NCBI GenBank assembly: GCA_963742535.1 | Contig: CAVUMC010000002.1 | Location: forward strand, 1,860,001-1,924,000 | From: VRUE01 sp963742535 | GTDB taxonomy: Bacteria; Actinomycetota; Thermoleophilia; Solirubrobacterales; 70-9 | Direction of reading: 5' to 3' | Length of the DNA stretch: 64,000 nt | Shown: positions 32,686 through 40,489 of the stretch, piece after piece | Layout: every line of letters starts with the position of its first letter | Numbering within the stretch: position 1 is the stretch's first letter | Translations under genes and position numbers: made by a program | The notes under the pieces: generated by a model | Seen by the model: the letters and a program-made list of their open reading frames with translations, nothing else | Database searches by the model: none | Told to the model about the DNA's origin: nothing

Positions 32686-33837
32686 TCATTGCTCTTCATC
32701 GGAGCGACCGTCTAGATAAGCGTCGAGCAACGCCGCGCCCTCCGCCTCGGAGCCCGGCATTAGGTGCCCGTAAAGATCGAAGGTCACGGTGATTGATGCA
32801 TGGCCCATGAACGACGACAACGCCTTGGCGTTGACCCCGGCAGCGATCATGAAAGAGGCGTAGGTGTGTCGAGCTTGGTGGAGGCGCAGGCGATCGCGGA
32901 TGCCAGCGTGGTGCCAAGTGCTGTCGGCGTATCGGTAGAGGCGCTCAGGCTGGAACGGCGTCTCGTCTTCGGCGAAAACCAGCGAATCGCCTGATGTGTT
33001 GGCTTTGCGCTTCCGCAGATCCGCCAATTGCGCTCTGAGAATGTTCGGGACCGGGACCCTTCGCCGGGACCGTCTGGTCTTTGGCTCGACCGGCCCCTCC
33101 TTCGGGTCCCAGGATTCGCGCACCTCGATCAGATTCCTCGACAGGTCCACGGCGCCCCATCGAAGCGCGCGCAGCTCGCCGGATCTCAGTCCGGCGTAAA
33201 GCGCCGTCGCCCAGATCACACGTTCTTCCTCTGGTAGGGCGGCGAGCAGCCTTGCGGCTACGGATGGGGAGATGATCTCGACCTCGCGGCGGTCGGGGAC
33301 TGGCAATTCCAGATCGCGAGTCGGATTGACCGGCACTCCTTCGCGTGCTCGGGCACGCCGGTAGATCGCTTGAAGCGGTCTGAGTGAGTTCCGCACGGTC
33401 GAGGCCGCGTGTCCTTCGGCTTGCCATTGGTCAACGAGGATCTGAAGATCCGACGTGGTGAGCGCGGCGACCTTGACATGTCCCACCGCCGGGACGATTC
33501 GGTCGATGAAGCTCTGTCGGTAGCCGCGCAGGCTGGAAGGCTTGAAGGGGCGCCCGGAGCGGTTGCGGATCTCGCCTCGCTCGGCTCCCGCGAGCCATGT
33601 CTCGCCAGCTTCTCGGATCGTTCGGCTTCCCGGCGCTCGGAGGCTCCCCCGGTCAAGTGAGCGCTTGGTGTCGGCTCGCCATGACCTTGCTTCCGCCTCG
33701 CGACGAAAGGTCTTGTAGAGCTTCTTGCCATCCCTCTCTGAGTAGACGGAAGCCTCATAGCCACCATCGCATCGACAGGCCCCGCCCGTTCGTGCCGGGC
33801 ACTTCTTTGTGTGGCGCTTGCGGATGCCTTCCGCCAT
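32686..33837 (-). CDS. int: Tyrosine recombinase (integrase) of E1
   Basis: A 383-residue phage-type integrase catalysing site-specific recombination at the tRNA-Ser site. An N-terminal Cys/His-containing AP2-like DNA-binding part (CPARTGGACRCDGGYEASVY) precedes a core-binding SAM-like domain and the catalytic domain: ALYAGLRSGELRAL (first Arg), LHQARHTYAS (HxxR), SSFMGHASITVTFDLYGHL (H and the tyrosine nucleophile). All catalytic residues are present. The start at 33837 overlaps the XRE stop as TGATG, so integrase synthesis is coupled to the repressor. The last gene of the regulatory operon. Confidence 0.93.
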   Translation of the reverse strand: MAEGIRKRHTKKCPARTGGACRCDGGYEASVYSERDGKKLYKTFRREAEARSWRADTKRSLDRGSLRAPGSRTIREAGETWLAGAERGEIRNRSGRPFKPSSLRGYRQSFIDRIVPAVGHVKVAALTTSDLQILVDQWQAEGHAASTVRNSLRPLQAIYRRARAREGVPVNPTRDLELPVPDRREVEIISPSVAARLLAALPEEERVIWATALYAGLRSGELRALRWGAVDLSRNLIEVRESWDPKEGPVEPKTRRSRRRVPVPNILRAQLADLRKRKANTSGDSLVFAEDETPFQPERLYRYADSTWHHAGIRDRLRLHQARHTYASFMIAAGVNAKALSSFMGHASITVTFDLYGHLMPGSEAEGAALLDAYLDGRSDEEQ

Positions 33838-34103
33838 CAGCCCTGGTCCTGCTTGACGAACCCTCCAGGGCTGATGGTCGCCGGATGCCAAACGATGCCG
33901 GCCAGCAGATCATCGGTCGTGACCCCCAGGACATCGCGCAGCTTGACGATGGTGTCGAGGCGAGGGACGCGCTTACCGCGCTCAAGCTGGGAGATCTCAG
34001 TTCGGTGCAAGCCAGCGCGAATTCCTGTCTCCTCCTGGGAGAGTTCGGCGCGCTCGCGAAGGCAAGCCAGGTTCTCGCCAAAGAGGTCGGCAATCTCGCT
34101 CAC
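33837..34103 (-). CDS. XRE-family repressor of E1
   Basis: 88 residues. A five-helix lambda-repressor-like domain: LACLRERAELSQEETGIRAG, then LHRTEISQLERGKRVPRLDT and KLRDVLGVTTDDLLAG. A homolog lies in E2 at 50702-50995 (shared LHRTEISQLER, RVxRxDT). Sits between the acidic NPTGRGAAV protein (ATGA overlap) and the integrase (TGATG overlap), so all three are co-translated. Likely controls excision and transfer (inference). Confidence 0.88.
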   Translation of the reverse strand: MSEIADLFGENLACLRERAELSQEETGIRAGLHRTEISQLERGKRVPRLDTIVKLRDVLGVTTDDLLAGIVWHPATISPGGFVKQDQG

Positions 34104-34456
34104 GACGAGACCTCGCTTCCGCTGAGCTGGGCGAGGAGGCCATGCAGCGCCTCGTGCTCTGCAATGACTCGCTTGTGCTCGTTGCCCTGGTCGATGATTT
34201 CGGCCAAGTCCCCGACCACCTCGCGTACATCGTGGTCGGGGACGATCACCAGCTCATCCAGCGCCGTGAGCAGCCGCCCGTAGGCAGCGTGTTCGCGATG
34301 CAGGCGCTTCGGGTCGAGCTGCTCGGAGAATTCCTCCAGGTCGTCGTCAATGCCATCGCGGGCCTTCTCGAAAACGCCGCGAAGAAAGCGAACGTGATCG
34401 ACGGGGAGATCGAGGGCTACGGCAGCGCCGCGACCCGTAGGGTTCTGATCAGCCAT
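34100..34456 (-). CDS. Conserved acidic element protein (NPTGRGAAV family), E1 copy
   Basis: 118 residues, no known domain. It starts MADQNPTGRGAAVALDLPVD and is helical and acidic, with the shared block AAYGRLLTALDE-(L/S)-VIVPD and DLAE(I/V)IDQGNE. The E2 protein at 50346-50705 is clearly homologous with identical gene order. Expression is likely controlled by the leader RNA directly upstream, because the Shine-Dalgarno AAGGAG can pair with CTCCT adjoining the ATG. Function unknown; co-translation with the XRE repressor suggests an antirepressor or partner. Confidence 0.75.
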   Translation of the reverse strand: MADQNPTGRGAAVALDLPVDHVRFLRGVFEKARDGIDDDLEEFSEQLDPKRLHREHAAYGRLLTALDELVIVPDHDVREVVGDLAEIIDQGNEHKRVIAEHEALHGLLAQLSGSEVSS

Positions 34457-34577
34457 GAGGAGCGTGTTCTCCTTGTGGTCAGCCCCCCGGTTGGCGTTAG
34501 CGCGCCGCCGGGGGGCGCTTTTGTAGGAACGTTCGCTAGCGTAGCAAGGACCGTAGGGTCTATCCCCTACAACGGTC
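34457..34577 (-). promoter_or_regulatory. Structured leader RNA, E1 copy
   Basis: Read 5'->3' on the minus strand: a palindrome GTAGGG/CCCTAC (34553-34570), then a GC-rich hairpin (34508-34519 with 34481-34490), then the invariant CTGACCACAAGGAG and a small hairpin GGAG/CTCC ending at the ATG. The order and the last part are the same in E2, while the stem sequences differ. Confidence 0.65.
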
Positions 34578-34799
34578 TTATTCTTCGCGCAAAATTTCCC
34601 TGACTCGGGTCCAGTGCATGCCTGCCGCCTCGCCGATGTCTCGTAGCGACAGGCCGGCTGTCTGCGCTCGCGCGAAGCTCTCGCGTCGCTTTGCTCGCGA
34701 CTTTGTGCGTGCCTCGCGTAGCTGCTCCTGTTCCCGCTCGAAGTCGGATTGCGCGCGCCGCACTGCACGGCGTGCCTTCTGCTCAGCGGTGTCAGCCAT
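34578..34799 (-). CDS. Small HTH protein of the E1 regulatory cassette
   Basis: 73 residues. The N-terminal half is a charged helix (VRRAQSDFEREQEQLREART), the C-terminal half a short helix-turn-helix AGLSLRDIGEAAGMHWTRVR, resembling resolvase or sigma region 4-like motifs. E2 carries a homolog (AGLSLREIADEVGMHRSRIH) at 50027. It precedes the leader RNA in both elements. Possibly a sequence-specific regulator; the target could be the palindrome just downstream. Confidence 0.75.
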   Translation of the reverse strand: MADTAEQKARRAVRRAQSDFEREQEQLREARTKSRAKRRESFARAQTAGLSLRDIGEAAGMHWTRVREILREE

Positions 34800-34863
34800 G
34801 TCGAGCAGCCTAGAAGTTCCACGGCAGCCTTGGCGGCCGATTTGCTTCCTGGCGAGGCGCAGG

Positions 34864-35076
34864 TCATGCGGAGTCTCCGAAGACGCGACTCGCGTTCTCG
34901 ATGGCCCACCGCTCAAGCTCAGCGACCGGGACCAGGCGCTTGCGCCCCCGGCGGATTAGTCGCAGCTCCGGTGCGATGTTGACGTCGAAGAAGTCAGGGC
35001 CGACCCCGATTGCGGCAGCGGCCTCAGCCGGCGTCAGGGCAATGCGGGGGATCGAGGTCGTCAGCTTCTTCGCCAT
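34864..35076 (-). CDS. xis: Excisionase-like HTH protein of E1
   Basis: 70 residues, a MerR-type winged helix as in Xis/AlpA-like directionality factors: TPAEAAAAIGVGPDFFDVNI, then RLIRRGRKRLVPVAELERWA. Such proteins bend attachment-site DNA and favour excision. ATG 35076 has AGGG at good spacing; an ATG two codons earlier is possible. It begins 14 bp after the small conserved protein (35090-35398). Confidence 0.8.
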   Translation of the reverse strand: MAKKLTTSIPRIALTPAEAAAAIGVGPDFFDVNIAPELRLIRRGRKRLVPVAELERWAIENASRVFGDSA

Positions 35077-35089
35077 CTCCATCCCTATG

Positions 35090-35398
35090 TCAAAAGTGAG
35101 CGGGGCATCCGTCGGTTTCTCTACGTCCGGCGAGAGTTGCCAACGCCCGCGCGAGCTGGCGAGTCGGGTCTGTTCTCACATCCTTTAGGTCAAGTCGAGC
35201 CCTGGTTTTGATCCACTTCTTTTCCTCGCGTTCTTCCCGTCCAGCGCCGGGGGCCGTTGCTTCGCTGCTTTTTCTCATGTCTAGTAGTCCATTCGGGGCG
35301 CTCTTTTGCGTCACCCAATTGGTCACACAGCCCTCACACAAGCCCGCGCCAGCGGTCTCAGGACCAGGCAACCTGCGGCCCTTTTGCTTTCGCCTCAT
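35090..35398 (-). CDS. Small paralogous protein A (VTNWVTQKSAPNGLLDM family)
   Basis: About 102 residues from ATG 35398, or 78 from the GTG at VTNWVTQ. The segment CEGCVTNWVTQKSAPNGLLD is encoded by the 67-bp perfect inverted repeat and recurs in protein B at 36742. Both then contain a basic Gly/Arg-rich region and KWIK/RWIK-x-R-x2-LDL, and both end a few bases before a key mobility gene (excisionase here, relaxase for B). No known domain. Probably a real small regulator or accessory protein; a leader peptide is an alternative. Confidence 0.55.
   Translation of the reverse strand: MRRKQKGRRLPGPETAGAGLCEGCVTNWVTQKSAPNGLLDMRKSSEATAPGAGREEREEKKWIKTRARLDLKDVRTDPTRQLARALATLAGRRETDGCPAHF
35274..35340. 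repeat. 67-bp perfect inverted repeat, left copy
   Basis: Reverse complement of 36728-36794 with no mismatch seen over 67 bases. Begins (minus strand) TGTGTGAGGGCTGTGTGACC and ends GACATGAG. It contains the GAGGG-N5-GTG initiation region of small protein A. Confidence 0.93.
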
Positions 35399-35727
35399 GC
35401 CCTGTGGTGCCGTCACGGCTTGCACTTGATCCACTTCTTTGAAGCCGGGCCGCGAAGGCTCGCGCCCCGGACAAGGCGATCGGCGGGGCCGGCGTGCCCG
35501 AAAGACAAGGAGAGACAGTCAGGCAGAGCCAGCCTTCAGCGAGCCACAGGCCAGCGGGCAGCCCTACGCAGCGAGCCACGACTCAGAGCCACGGATGCAG
35601 GCCAGCCACTCCGCCAGAGAGGCAGGTGCATCGCCACCCGCATACGCCACGACAGCACCACCGCCACAGCCCTCACGCATTGGCAGTTCGCCAAGGCGAA
35701 CTGACCCAGACGCGCCCCGGAGATCCC
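35399..35727. other. Gene-free stretch with CAG/CCAC-rich sequence and a 20-bp palindrome
   Basis: No gene. 35500-35680 is unusually rich in GCCAC, CAGCC and GAGCCA steps. At its right end CAGTTCGCC (35684-35692) and GGCGAACTG (35695-35703) form a 9-bp inverted repeat with an AA centre. Near 35421-35439 lies one of the AAGTGGATCAAG motifs. It is a candidate origin-of-transfer or replication region for E1 (inference). Confidence 0.4.
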
Positions 35728-36234
35728 TCAGTTGCCCCCCAGAACCGCCCGGATGAACGCGCCCTTTGCCTCGGTGTAAGCCTCGCGGTCTTCGCGGTGA
35801 CGCTCGGCCAATTCGCGCTTCAGCGCCGCGTACTCGGCGGCGAGCTTCGGGTCGGCCCGAAGGCGGTCACGGAAGGAAAGCTCATCGCGGTACCGAGGAG
35901 AGCCGACCGGGACGAGATGCAGGTGATGGGTGCGCCGGGCGGGGTCGGGCTTGCAGAACCAGTGCATCTCCTCGGGCAGATACGGGGCGTAGAGGTAGCC
36001 AATCCCAGCGAGCGGGCCGAAGCAGGCGCGGGCACTTTCAAGGTCACGAACCCCGGCCAATATGTCGATGATCGGCTTTGCTTCCAGGCCGGGGACTGCG
36101 GTGCTGCCGACGTGGTGGATGCCGCCCTCGACCCACTGGCCGATCGCCTCCTCCAGCGCTTCGCGCTCCTGCTCGAAGCGAGCCGGCCAGCTCGGGTCTG
36201 CGGGCGCGAGCTGGATCGGTTCGTCTGCGGGCAT
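35728..36234 (-). CDS. GrpB-family nucleotidyltransferase-like protein
   Basis: 168 residues. HHVGSTAVPGLEAKPIIDIL is the family signature (a GSTxVxG-x5-PxIDI pattern related to the Pol-beta nucleotidyltransferase core), followed by HWFCKPDPARRTHHLHLV. GrpB proteins are widespread and poorly characterised, some linked to CoA or small-molecule modification. Here it is E1 cargo on the minus strand, 15 bp after a cupin gene. Full length. Confidence 0.85.
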   Translation of the reverse strand: MPADEPIQLAPADPSWPARFEQEREALEEAIGQWVEGGIHHVGSTAVPGLEAKPIIDILAGVRDLESARACFGPLAGIGYLYAPYLPEEMHWFCKPDPARRTHHLHLVPVGSPRYRDELSFRDRLRADPKLAAEYAALKRELAERHREDREAYTEAKGAFIRAVLGGN

Positions 36235-36249
36235 CCGGCGAGCGCTCGC

Positions 36250-36615
36250 CTACTCGGCGTCCTCGGTGCGCCCGTAGCGGTCTTGCAGGCGCACCACATC
36301 ATCGAGATGAGGCGTTGAGACCTCAAGCACCACCGAGTCCTCAAGCGCCTCGATCGAATGCACGACGCCGGGCTCGTTTCGCCAGGCTTCCCCCGGCTCG
36401 ACCTCGCGCTCTGAAAGCGCGTCGGCGCTCCCGCCTTGGGTCAGCCGCAGCCTGCCCGAGAGCAAGTAGGAGGTCTCGTCCTTCTCGCGGTGGAATTGCA
36501 GCGAGAGGGCATGGCCCGCGTTGACGACGAGGAGCTTGCCCGCGTAGCTCTCGGTCTGCGCCCACCAGACCTCATGGCCCCAGGGCTTTTCGACCCGCTT
36601 TGGCTGCCGGGGCAT
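36250..36615 (-). CDS. Cupin protein (mannose-6-phosphate isomerase-like)
   Basis: 121 residues forming a single double-stranded beta-helix. KPWGHEVWWAQTESYAGKLL and LQFHREKDETSYLLSGRLRL match the cupin region of type II phosphomannose isomerases; the metal ligands H, E and a later H (VVHSIEAL) are present. It is a stand-alone small domain, so a binding or isomerase role for a sugar phosphate is possible. ATG 36615 is preferred to an alternative start 8 codons upstream. Co-directional with the GrpB gene. Confidence 0.8.
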   Translation of the reverse strand: MPRQPKRVEKPWGHEVWWAQTESYAGKLLVVNAGHALSLQFHREKDETSYLLSGRLRLTQGGSADALSEREVEPGEAWRNEPGVVHSIEALEDSVVLEVSTPHLDDVVRLQDRYGRTEDAE

Positions 36616-36727
36616 CGAACGGACGCTATCGGCTGGCAAAGAAGTGGATCAAGAACGCCCCCGGCGGCACCTATGGGGCATGAACGAGGGCGCAGTTCCG
36701 CCAAGTGATGACCCGTTGGCTCTGGCC

Positions 36728-36794
36728 TGTGTGAGGGCTGTGTGACCAATTGGGTGACGCAAAAGAGCGCCCCGAATGGACTACTAGACATGAG
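36728..36794. repeat. 67-bp perfect inverted repeat, right copy
   Basis: Plus-strand copy of the element at 35274-35340, 1.45 kb away. The same initiation signal GAGGGCTGT-GTG and first codons VTNWVTQKSAPNGLLDM open small protein B. Sequence identity ends abruptly on both sides. Confidence 0.93.
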
Positions 36795-36969
36795 CGACTC
36801 AGCGCCCGGCAGGTCTGGACAAGAGGGACGGCGGCGAAATCGGTGGATCAAACCCCGGCCCCCACTTGACCTACATGGTGTGAGCCAACCAGGACCAAGA
36901 CGGGGCGGGGCACTTTGCGCGTTGCCCGGACGAAGAGGCCGACGGATTGGCCTCCCGGATTTGACATAG
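36742..36969 (+). CDS. Small paralogous protein B, directly upstream of the relaxase
   Basis: 75 residues from GTG, ribosome binding site GAGGG 5 bases upstream. Identical to protein A over VTNWVTQKSAPNGLLDM, then diverged but with RWIKPRPPLDL aligning to KWIKTRARLDL of A. Ends 6 bp before the relaxase ATG, so the relaxase is probably translated by reinitiation or from an overlapping signal. The second copy of a duplicated control unit. Function unknown. Confidence 0.55.
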   Translation: MTNWVTQKSAPNGLLDMSDSAPGRSGQEGRRRNRWIKPRPPLDLHGVSQPGPRRGGALCALPGRRGRRIGLPDLT

Positions 36970-36975
36970 GCACCG

Positions 36976-39900
36976 ATGCTCACGATCGGAAAGCTCGGGA
37001 AGGGCCAGGAGAACTACTACCTCGAAAAGGTCGCCGAAGGCGCCGAGGACTACTACTCGGGCGAGGGGGAGGAGGCCGGGCAGTGGATGGGCGATGCCGC
37101 CGCCGAGCTCGGTCTCGCCGGGGAAGTCTCACCCGACCAGCTCGTCGCGATGCTGACCGGCGTCAACCCCGCCACCGGGGAGCCGCTCGGGCTTCGCGCC
37201 GGTCCTTCGGTCCCCGGCTTCGACCTCACATTCTCTGCTCCCAAGTCGGTCTCCCTGACATGGGCGCTAGGCGGTCCCGAGGCAGCCGCCGAGATCAAAG
37301 CCGCCCACCTACGCTCGGTTGAATCGGCGCTCGACTACCTCCAGGCCAACGCCTGCCTGACCCGGCGGGGCGACGGTGAAGGCGGCATGGCCTTCCTGCG
37401 GGGCAGCGGCTACCTCGCCGCCGGGTACGTGCATCGCTCCTCCCGCAACGGCGACCCGCAGCTGCATACGCACGTCCTGATCGCCAATGCGACCCAGGGG
37501 CCTGATGGCCGCTGGACCCGCCTCTACTCCCCGGCGATCTACGAACACGCCAAGACGGCGGGCTACATCTACGAGGCAAACCTGCGCCATGAACTGACGA
37601 GGACGCTCGGCATCGAATGGCAGGAGGTCAGAAACGGGATCGCTGAGATCAAGGGCTTCGAGGACGCTTGGCTGAAGGCGTTCTCGACCCGTCGCGCGGA
37701 AATACTTGAGGCGGCCGGGGCTGATGCCTCCGCTCGCGCCCGCCAGGTAGCGACGCTTGCGACGCGCAAGACGAAGGAGGAGCTTGAGCTTGGCGACCTG
37801 CGCCAACGCTGGGCAGAGCAGGCCAAAGAGATCGGTCTTGACCGCGATGCGATCGCGCAGGCGATGGGACGCGAGGTCGAGCTTGCGACCAAACTGAGGC
37901 TGGAGCAACTGGACCGAGAGGTGACGGCCCACGCCTCCCACTTCGACCGCCGCGATGCGATCCAGGCGGTCGCCAACTTGCTTCCCAACGGCGCCCCGGC
38001 CCAGGAGATCGAAAGCGCCGCCGATGCCTTCCTCTCTTCGGATTCCGTGGTCAAGGTGGCGGAGATCCCGAAAGGCATTCGCTTCACCACCACTCGCATC
38101 TGGGCGCTTGAGCGCCAGGCGCTGGAAACGGCGCAGCGAATGGCGGCCGAAGCGCGAGCGGAGGCGGGCGAGCTTGCCGCCAAGCGCGTGATCCGTGAGC
38201 GGCCGACCCTGAAGGACGACCAGCGCGAGATGGTCTATCGCCTGCTCACGGTCAAGGAGGGCATCGTCGTGGTGATCGGGGAGGCGGGGACAGGCAAGAG
38301 CTTCGCCACCGTTGCCGCCGCCGAAGGCTGGGCGAGCGTCGGTATCGAGCTGCGGGCGGTGGCGCCGACGTGGAGAGCCGCCAACGTTCTTAAGGCCGAG
38401 GGGCTCGAGGCGACGACCGTTGCCGGGATGCTGCGCGATCTCGACCGCAACGAGGTCCGGCTTTCCTCGCGCACCGTCCTCATGGTCGATGAGGCTTCGA
38501 TGGTCGGCTCAGAGCACCTGGCCCGACTGATCGACCATGCCGACAAGGCCGAAGCGAAGCTCGTCCTGGTCGGAGACCCCGAGCAGCTCGGCTCGATTGA
38601 GGCCGGTGGCCTGTTCGCAGCGATCGCAGAGCGCTCCGATCCGGTCCACCTTCACGAAGTGATCCGCCACAACCACGAGGTGGATCGCGAAGCCGCCAAG
38701 CTGATCCGCGAAGGCCGCTCGCGCGAGGCGCTTGACCTCTACCAGGAGGCCGAGCGGGTGACGATCAAAGAGACGCCCGAGCTCTTGCGAGGAGCGATGG
38801 TCGAGGACTGGTGGCGCTCCTTCTCCCAAGGAGAGGACGCGCTGATGGTGGCGAAGCGAAACTCAGAGGTCGAGCGCTTGAACGCCATCGCGCGGGAGCT
38901 GGCGAAGTCCGAAGGCAGGCTCGGCGCCGAGGAGATCGGAGTCGGCGGTTCCCAGTTCGCCGCCGGCGACCAAGTCATCACCCGCGTCAACGACCAGGCG
39001 GCCGGCATCTTCAACCGCGAGCGCTGGCAGGTCGCCCAAGTGGACGCAGAGCGCGGGCGGATGATCCTCGACGGCATCGACCAAGCCCGCCGGGTTGAGG
39101 TCGGCCGCGACTACCTCGACCGCACCACCTTGGGCGGCGATGCCCCGGCGCTCCAACATGCCTACGCCGTCACCACCTACTGCGCCCAGGGCGCCACGGT
39201 CGACACCGCCTACGTCATGGCCGAGCCGAGCACCGACAAGCAGGAGATGTATGTCGCGACCTCGCGCACCCGCGAGGAGACCCACCTCTACGTGACGCCT
39301 GAGATCCAAGTCGAGCGCAACGAGTTCGCACCCGCAGCGCCCGAGCGGGAGCCGATTGCCCACATCGCGGAAGCAGCCGCCAGGGATCGCGCCCAGACCG
39401 CCGCCCACGACGAGGCGCTACGAGCCGAGTTGGCGAAGCTGCCGAGCGAGGAGCTGGCGGCGCGACGAGCAGAGATGGAGACACCGGCTCGTCTTGAGCG
39501 TCAGGCTGAGGAGACCTACTCCAGCGAGAGCCGCAGGCTTGACGAAGCCCGCGAGCAGCTAGAATGGGCCGTCGCCAAATGCGAAGCCGTCGAAGCGCTC
39601 GGAAGGCGCGAGCGGCGCGAGCAGCTTCCTGACGCCCTCACTCGCGAAGAGACCTGGAGGCAGGCCGTCGAGCGGAGGATCGCGGCGCTTGAGCAGATTG
39701 AGCCGCCGGGCACAGAGGTCCGCCGCGAGCGCGAGCTTGCCGAGCAACTGCTGAACCAGCGCACGGCCAAGGCCCTCGCCGCCGCCCGGATCGAGCCGCC
39801 CTCCTACATAGTCGAGGAGCTGGGGGAGAGGCCCACGGAACCGACGAAGGCCCGCGTCTGGGATCAGGGCGTCCGCAAGGTCGAGCGCTATCGGCTCGAA

Positions 39901-40080
39901 CGCGGAGTGACCGACAGGGAGAGCGCCTTCGGCCCCAAGCCGCCTGAGCCAGAAGACCGCTTGGCGCACAGGGAGGCAGAGCGAAGCCTTGTCGATCACC
40001 AGCGCAGGCTTGAGCGTTCGCACCGGCTGGAGATTCGGGAGCGAGGGATCGAGCTGGACATCGGTGGCCCAGGTATGTAG
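36976..40080 (+). CDS. MobF-family relaxase/helicase (TrwC/TraA-like)
   Basis: 1,034 residues. The N-terminal relaxase domain has paired tyrosines ENYYLEKVAEGAEDYY (12-27), FDLTFSAPKSVSLTWAL, and the histidine triad part QLHTHVLIAN (H164, H166), which binds the metal used for nicking at oriT. The central RecD2-like helicase domain has Walker A GEAGTGKS (435-442), VDEASM and GDPEQLGS. The C-terminal 250 residues form a charged coiled-coil region. It begins the DNA transfer of E1 by nicking and unwinding one strand. No type IV coupling protein or secretion genes are adjacent, so transfer would rely on a helper. Confidence 0.93.
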   Translation: MLTIGKLGKGQENYYLEKVAEGAEDYYSGEGEEAGQWMGDAAAELGLAGEVSPDQLVAMLTGVNPATGEPLGLRAGPSVPGFDLTFSAPKSVSLTWALGGPEAAAEIKAAHLRSVESALDYLQANACLTRRGDGEGGMAFLRGSGYLAAGYVHRSSRNGDPQLHTHVLIANATQGPDGRWTRLYSPAIYEHAKTAGYIYEANLRHELTRTLGIEWQEVRNGIAEIKGFEDAWLKAFSTRRAEILEAAGADASARARQVATLATRKTKEELELGDLRQRWAEQAKEIGLDRDAIAQAMGREVELATKLRLEQLDREVTAHASHFDRRDAIQAVANLLPNGAPAQEIESAADAFLSSDSVVKVAEIPKGIRFTTTRIWALERQALETAQRMAAEARAEAGELAAKRVIRERPTLKDDQREMVYRLLTVKEGIVVVIGEAGTGKSFATVAAAEGWASVGIELRAVAPTWRAANVLKAEGLEATTVAGMLRDLDRNEVRLSSRTVLMVDEASMVGSEHLARLIDHADKAEAKLVLVGDPEQLGSIEAGGLFAAIAERSDPVHLHEVIRHNHEVDREAAKLIREGRSREALDLYQEAERVTIKETPELLRGAMVEDWWRSFSQGEDALMVAKRNSEVERLNAIARELAKSEGRLGAEEIGVGGSQFAAGDQVITRVNDQAAGIFNRERWQVAQVDAERGRMILDGIDQARRVEVGRDYLDRTTLGGDAPALQHAYAVTTYCAQGATVDTAYVMAEPSTDKQEMYVATSRTREETHLYVTPEIQVERNEFAPAAPEREPIAHIAEAAARDRAQTAAHDEALRAELAKLPSEELAARRAEMETPARLERQAEETYSSESRRLDEAREQLEWAVAKCEAVEALGRRERREQLPDALTREETWRQAVERRIAALEQIEPPGTEVRRERELAEQLLNQRTAKALAAARIEPPSYIVEELGERPTEPTKARVWDQGVRKVERYRLERGVTDRESAFGPKPPEPEDRLAHREAERSLVDHQRRLERSHRLEIRERGIELDIGGPGM

Positions 40081-40258
40081 CCCCGACCCGCGCGATTGAA
40101 GCGCCGGGCTTCGCGGCCCTCAACCCCCTTCGGGGGTCGGTCGCTTCGCGACCTTGACCGCCGCTCGCCCGGCGCTGTTTGGCGGGTAGGTCGGGGAAGG
40201 AAAGTGCGCTCAGGGATCGACGGGCAGTTGGCGATGTTCCCCGCGCTAGGCTGGGTCG

Positions 40259-40489
40259 ATGAGCTTCACACGGATCACGGTTCGCCCAGACCAGATGGGC
40301 GGTGTTCCATGCGTTCGTGGCCTTCGAATCCCGGTGGCTACGGTGGTCGGCATGATCGCCGACGGTATGAACGACCCCGAGATCATCGCCGCCTACCCGG
40401 ACCTGGAGCCCGAGGATCTTCGCGAGGCCATTCGTTATGCAGCCGAGGCCGTGCGTGAGCGCGAGCTGCCGCTCGCCGCCTCCGGGTGA
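40259..40489 (+). CDS. DUF433 antitoxin
   Basis: 76 residues. TRITVRPDQMGGVPCVRGLR, then IPVATVVGMIADGMNDPEII is the DUF433 (VapB45/HigA-like HTH) pattern; members are antitoxins that bind their own promoter. The stop overlaps the next start by 4 bases (GTGA at 40486-40489). Paired with the DUF5615 toxin. Near the right end of E1, where it could stabilise the element. Confidence 0.88.
   Translation: MSFTRITVRPDQMGGVPCVRGLRIPVATVVGMIADGMNDPEIIAAYPDLEPEDLREAIRYAAEAVRERELPLAASG

Noticed and set aside
35084..35096. TTTGACATA as a promoter -35 box upstream of the excisionase, relaxase (36961) and at 54055
   Set aside because: At the first two sites it lies too close to the start codon for a -10 box and leader; at the third no matching -10 is evident.
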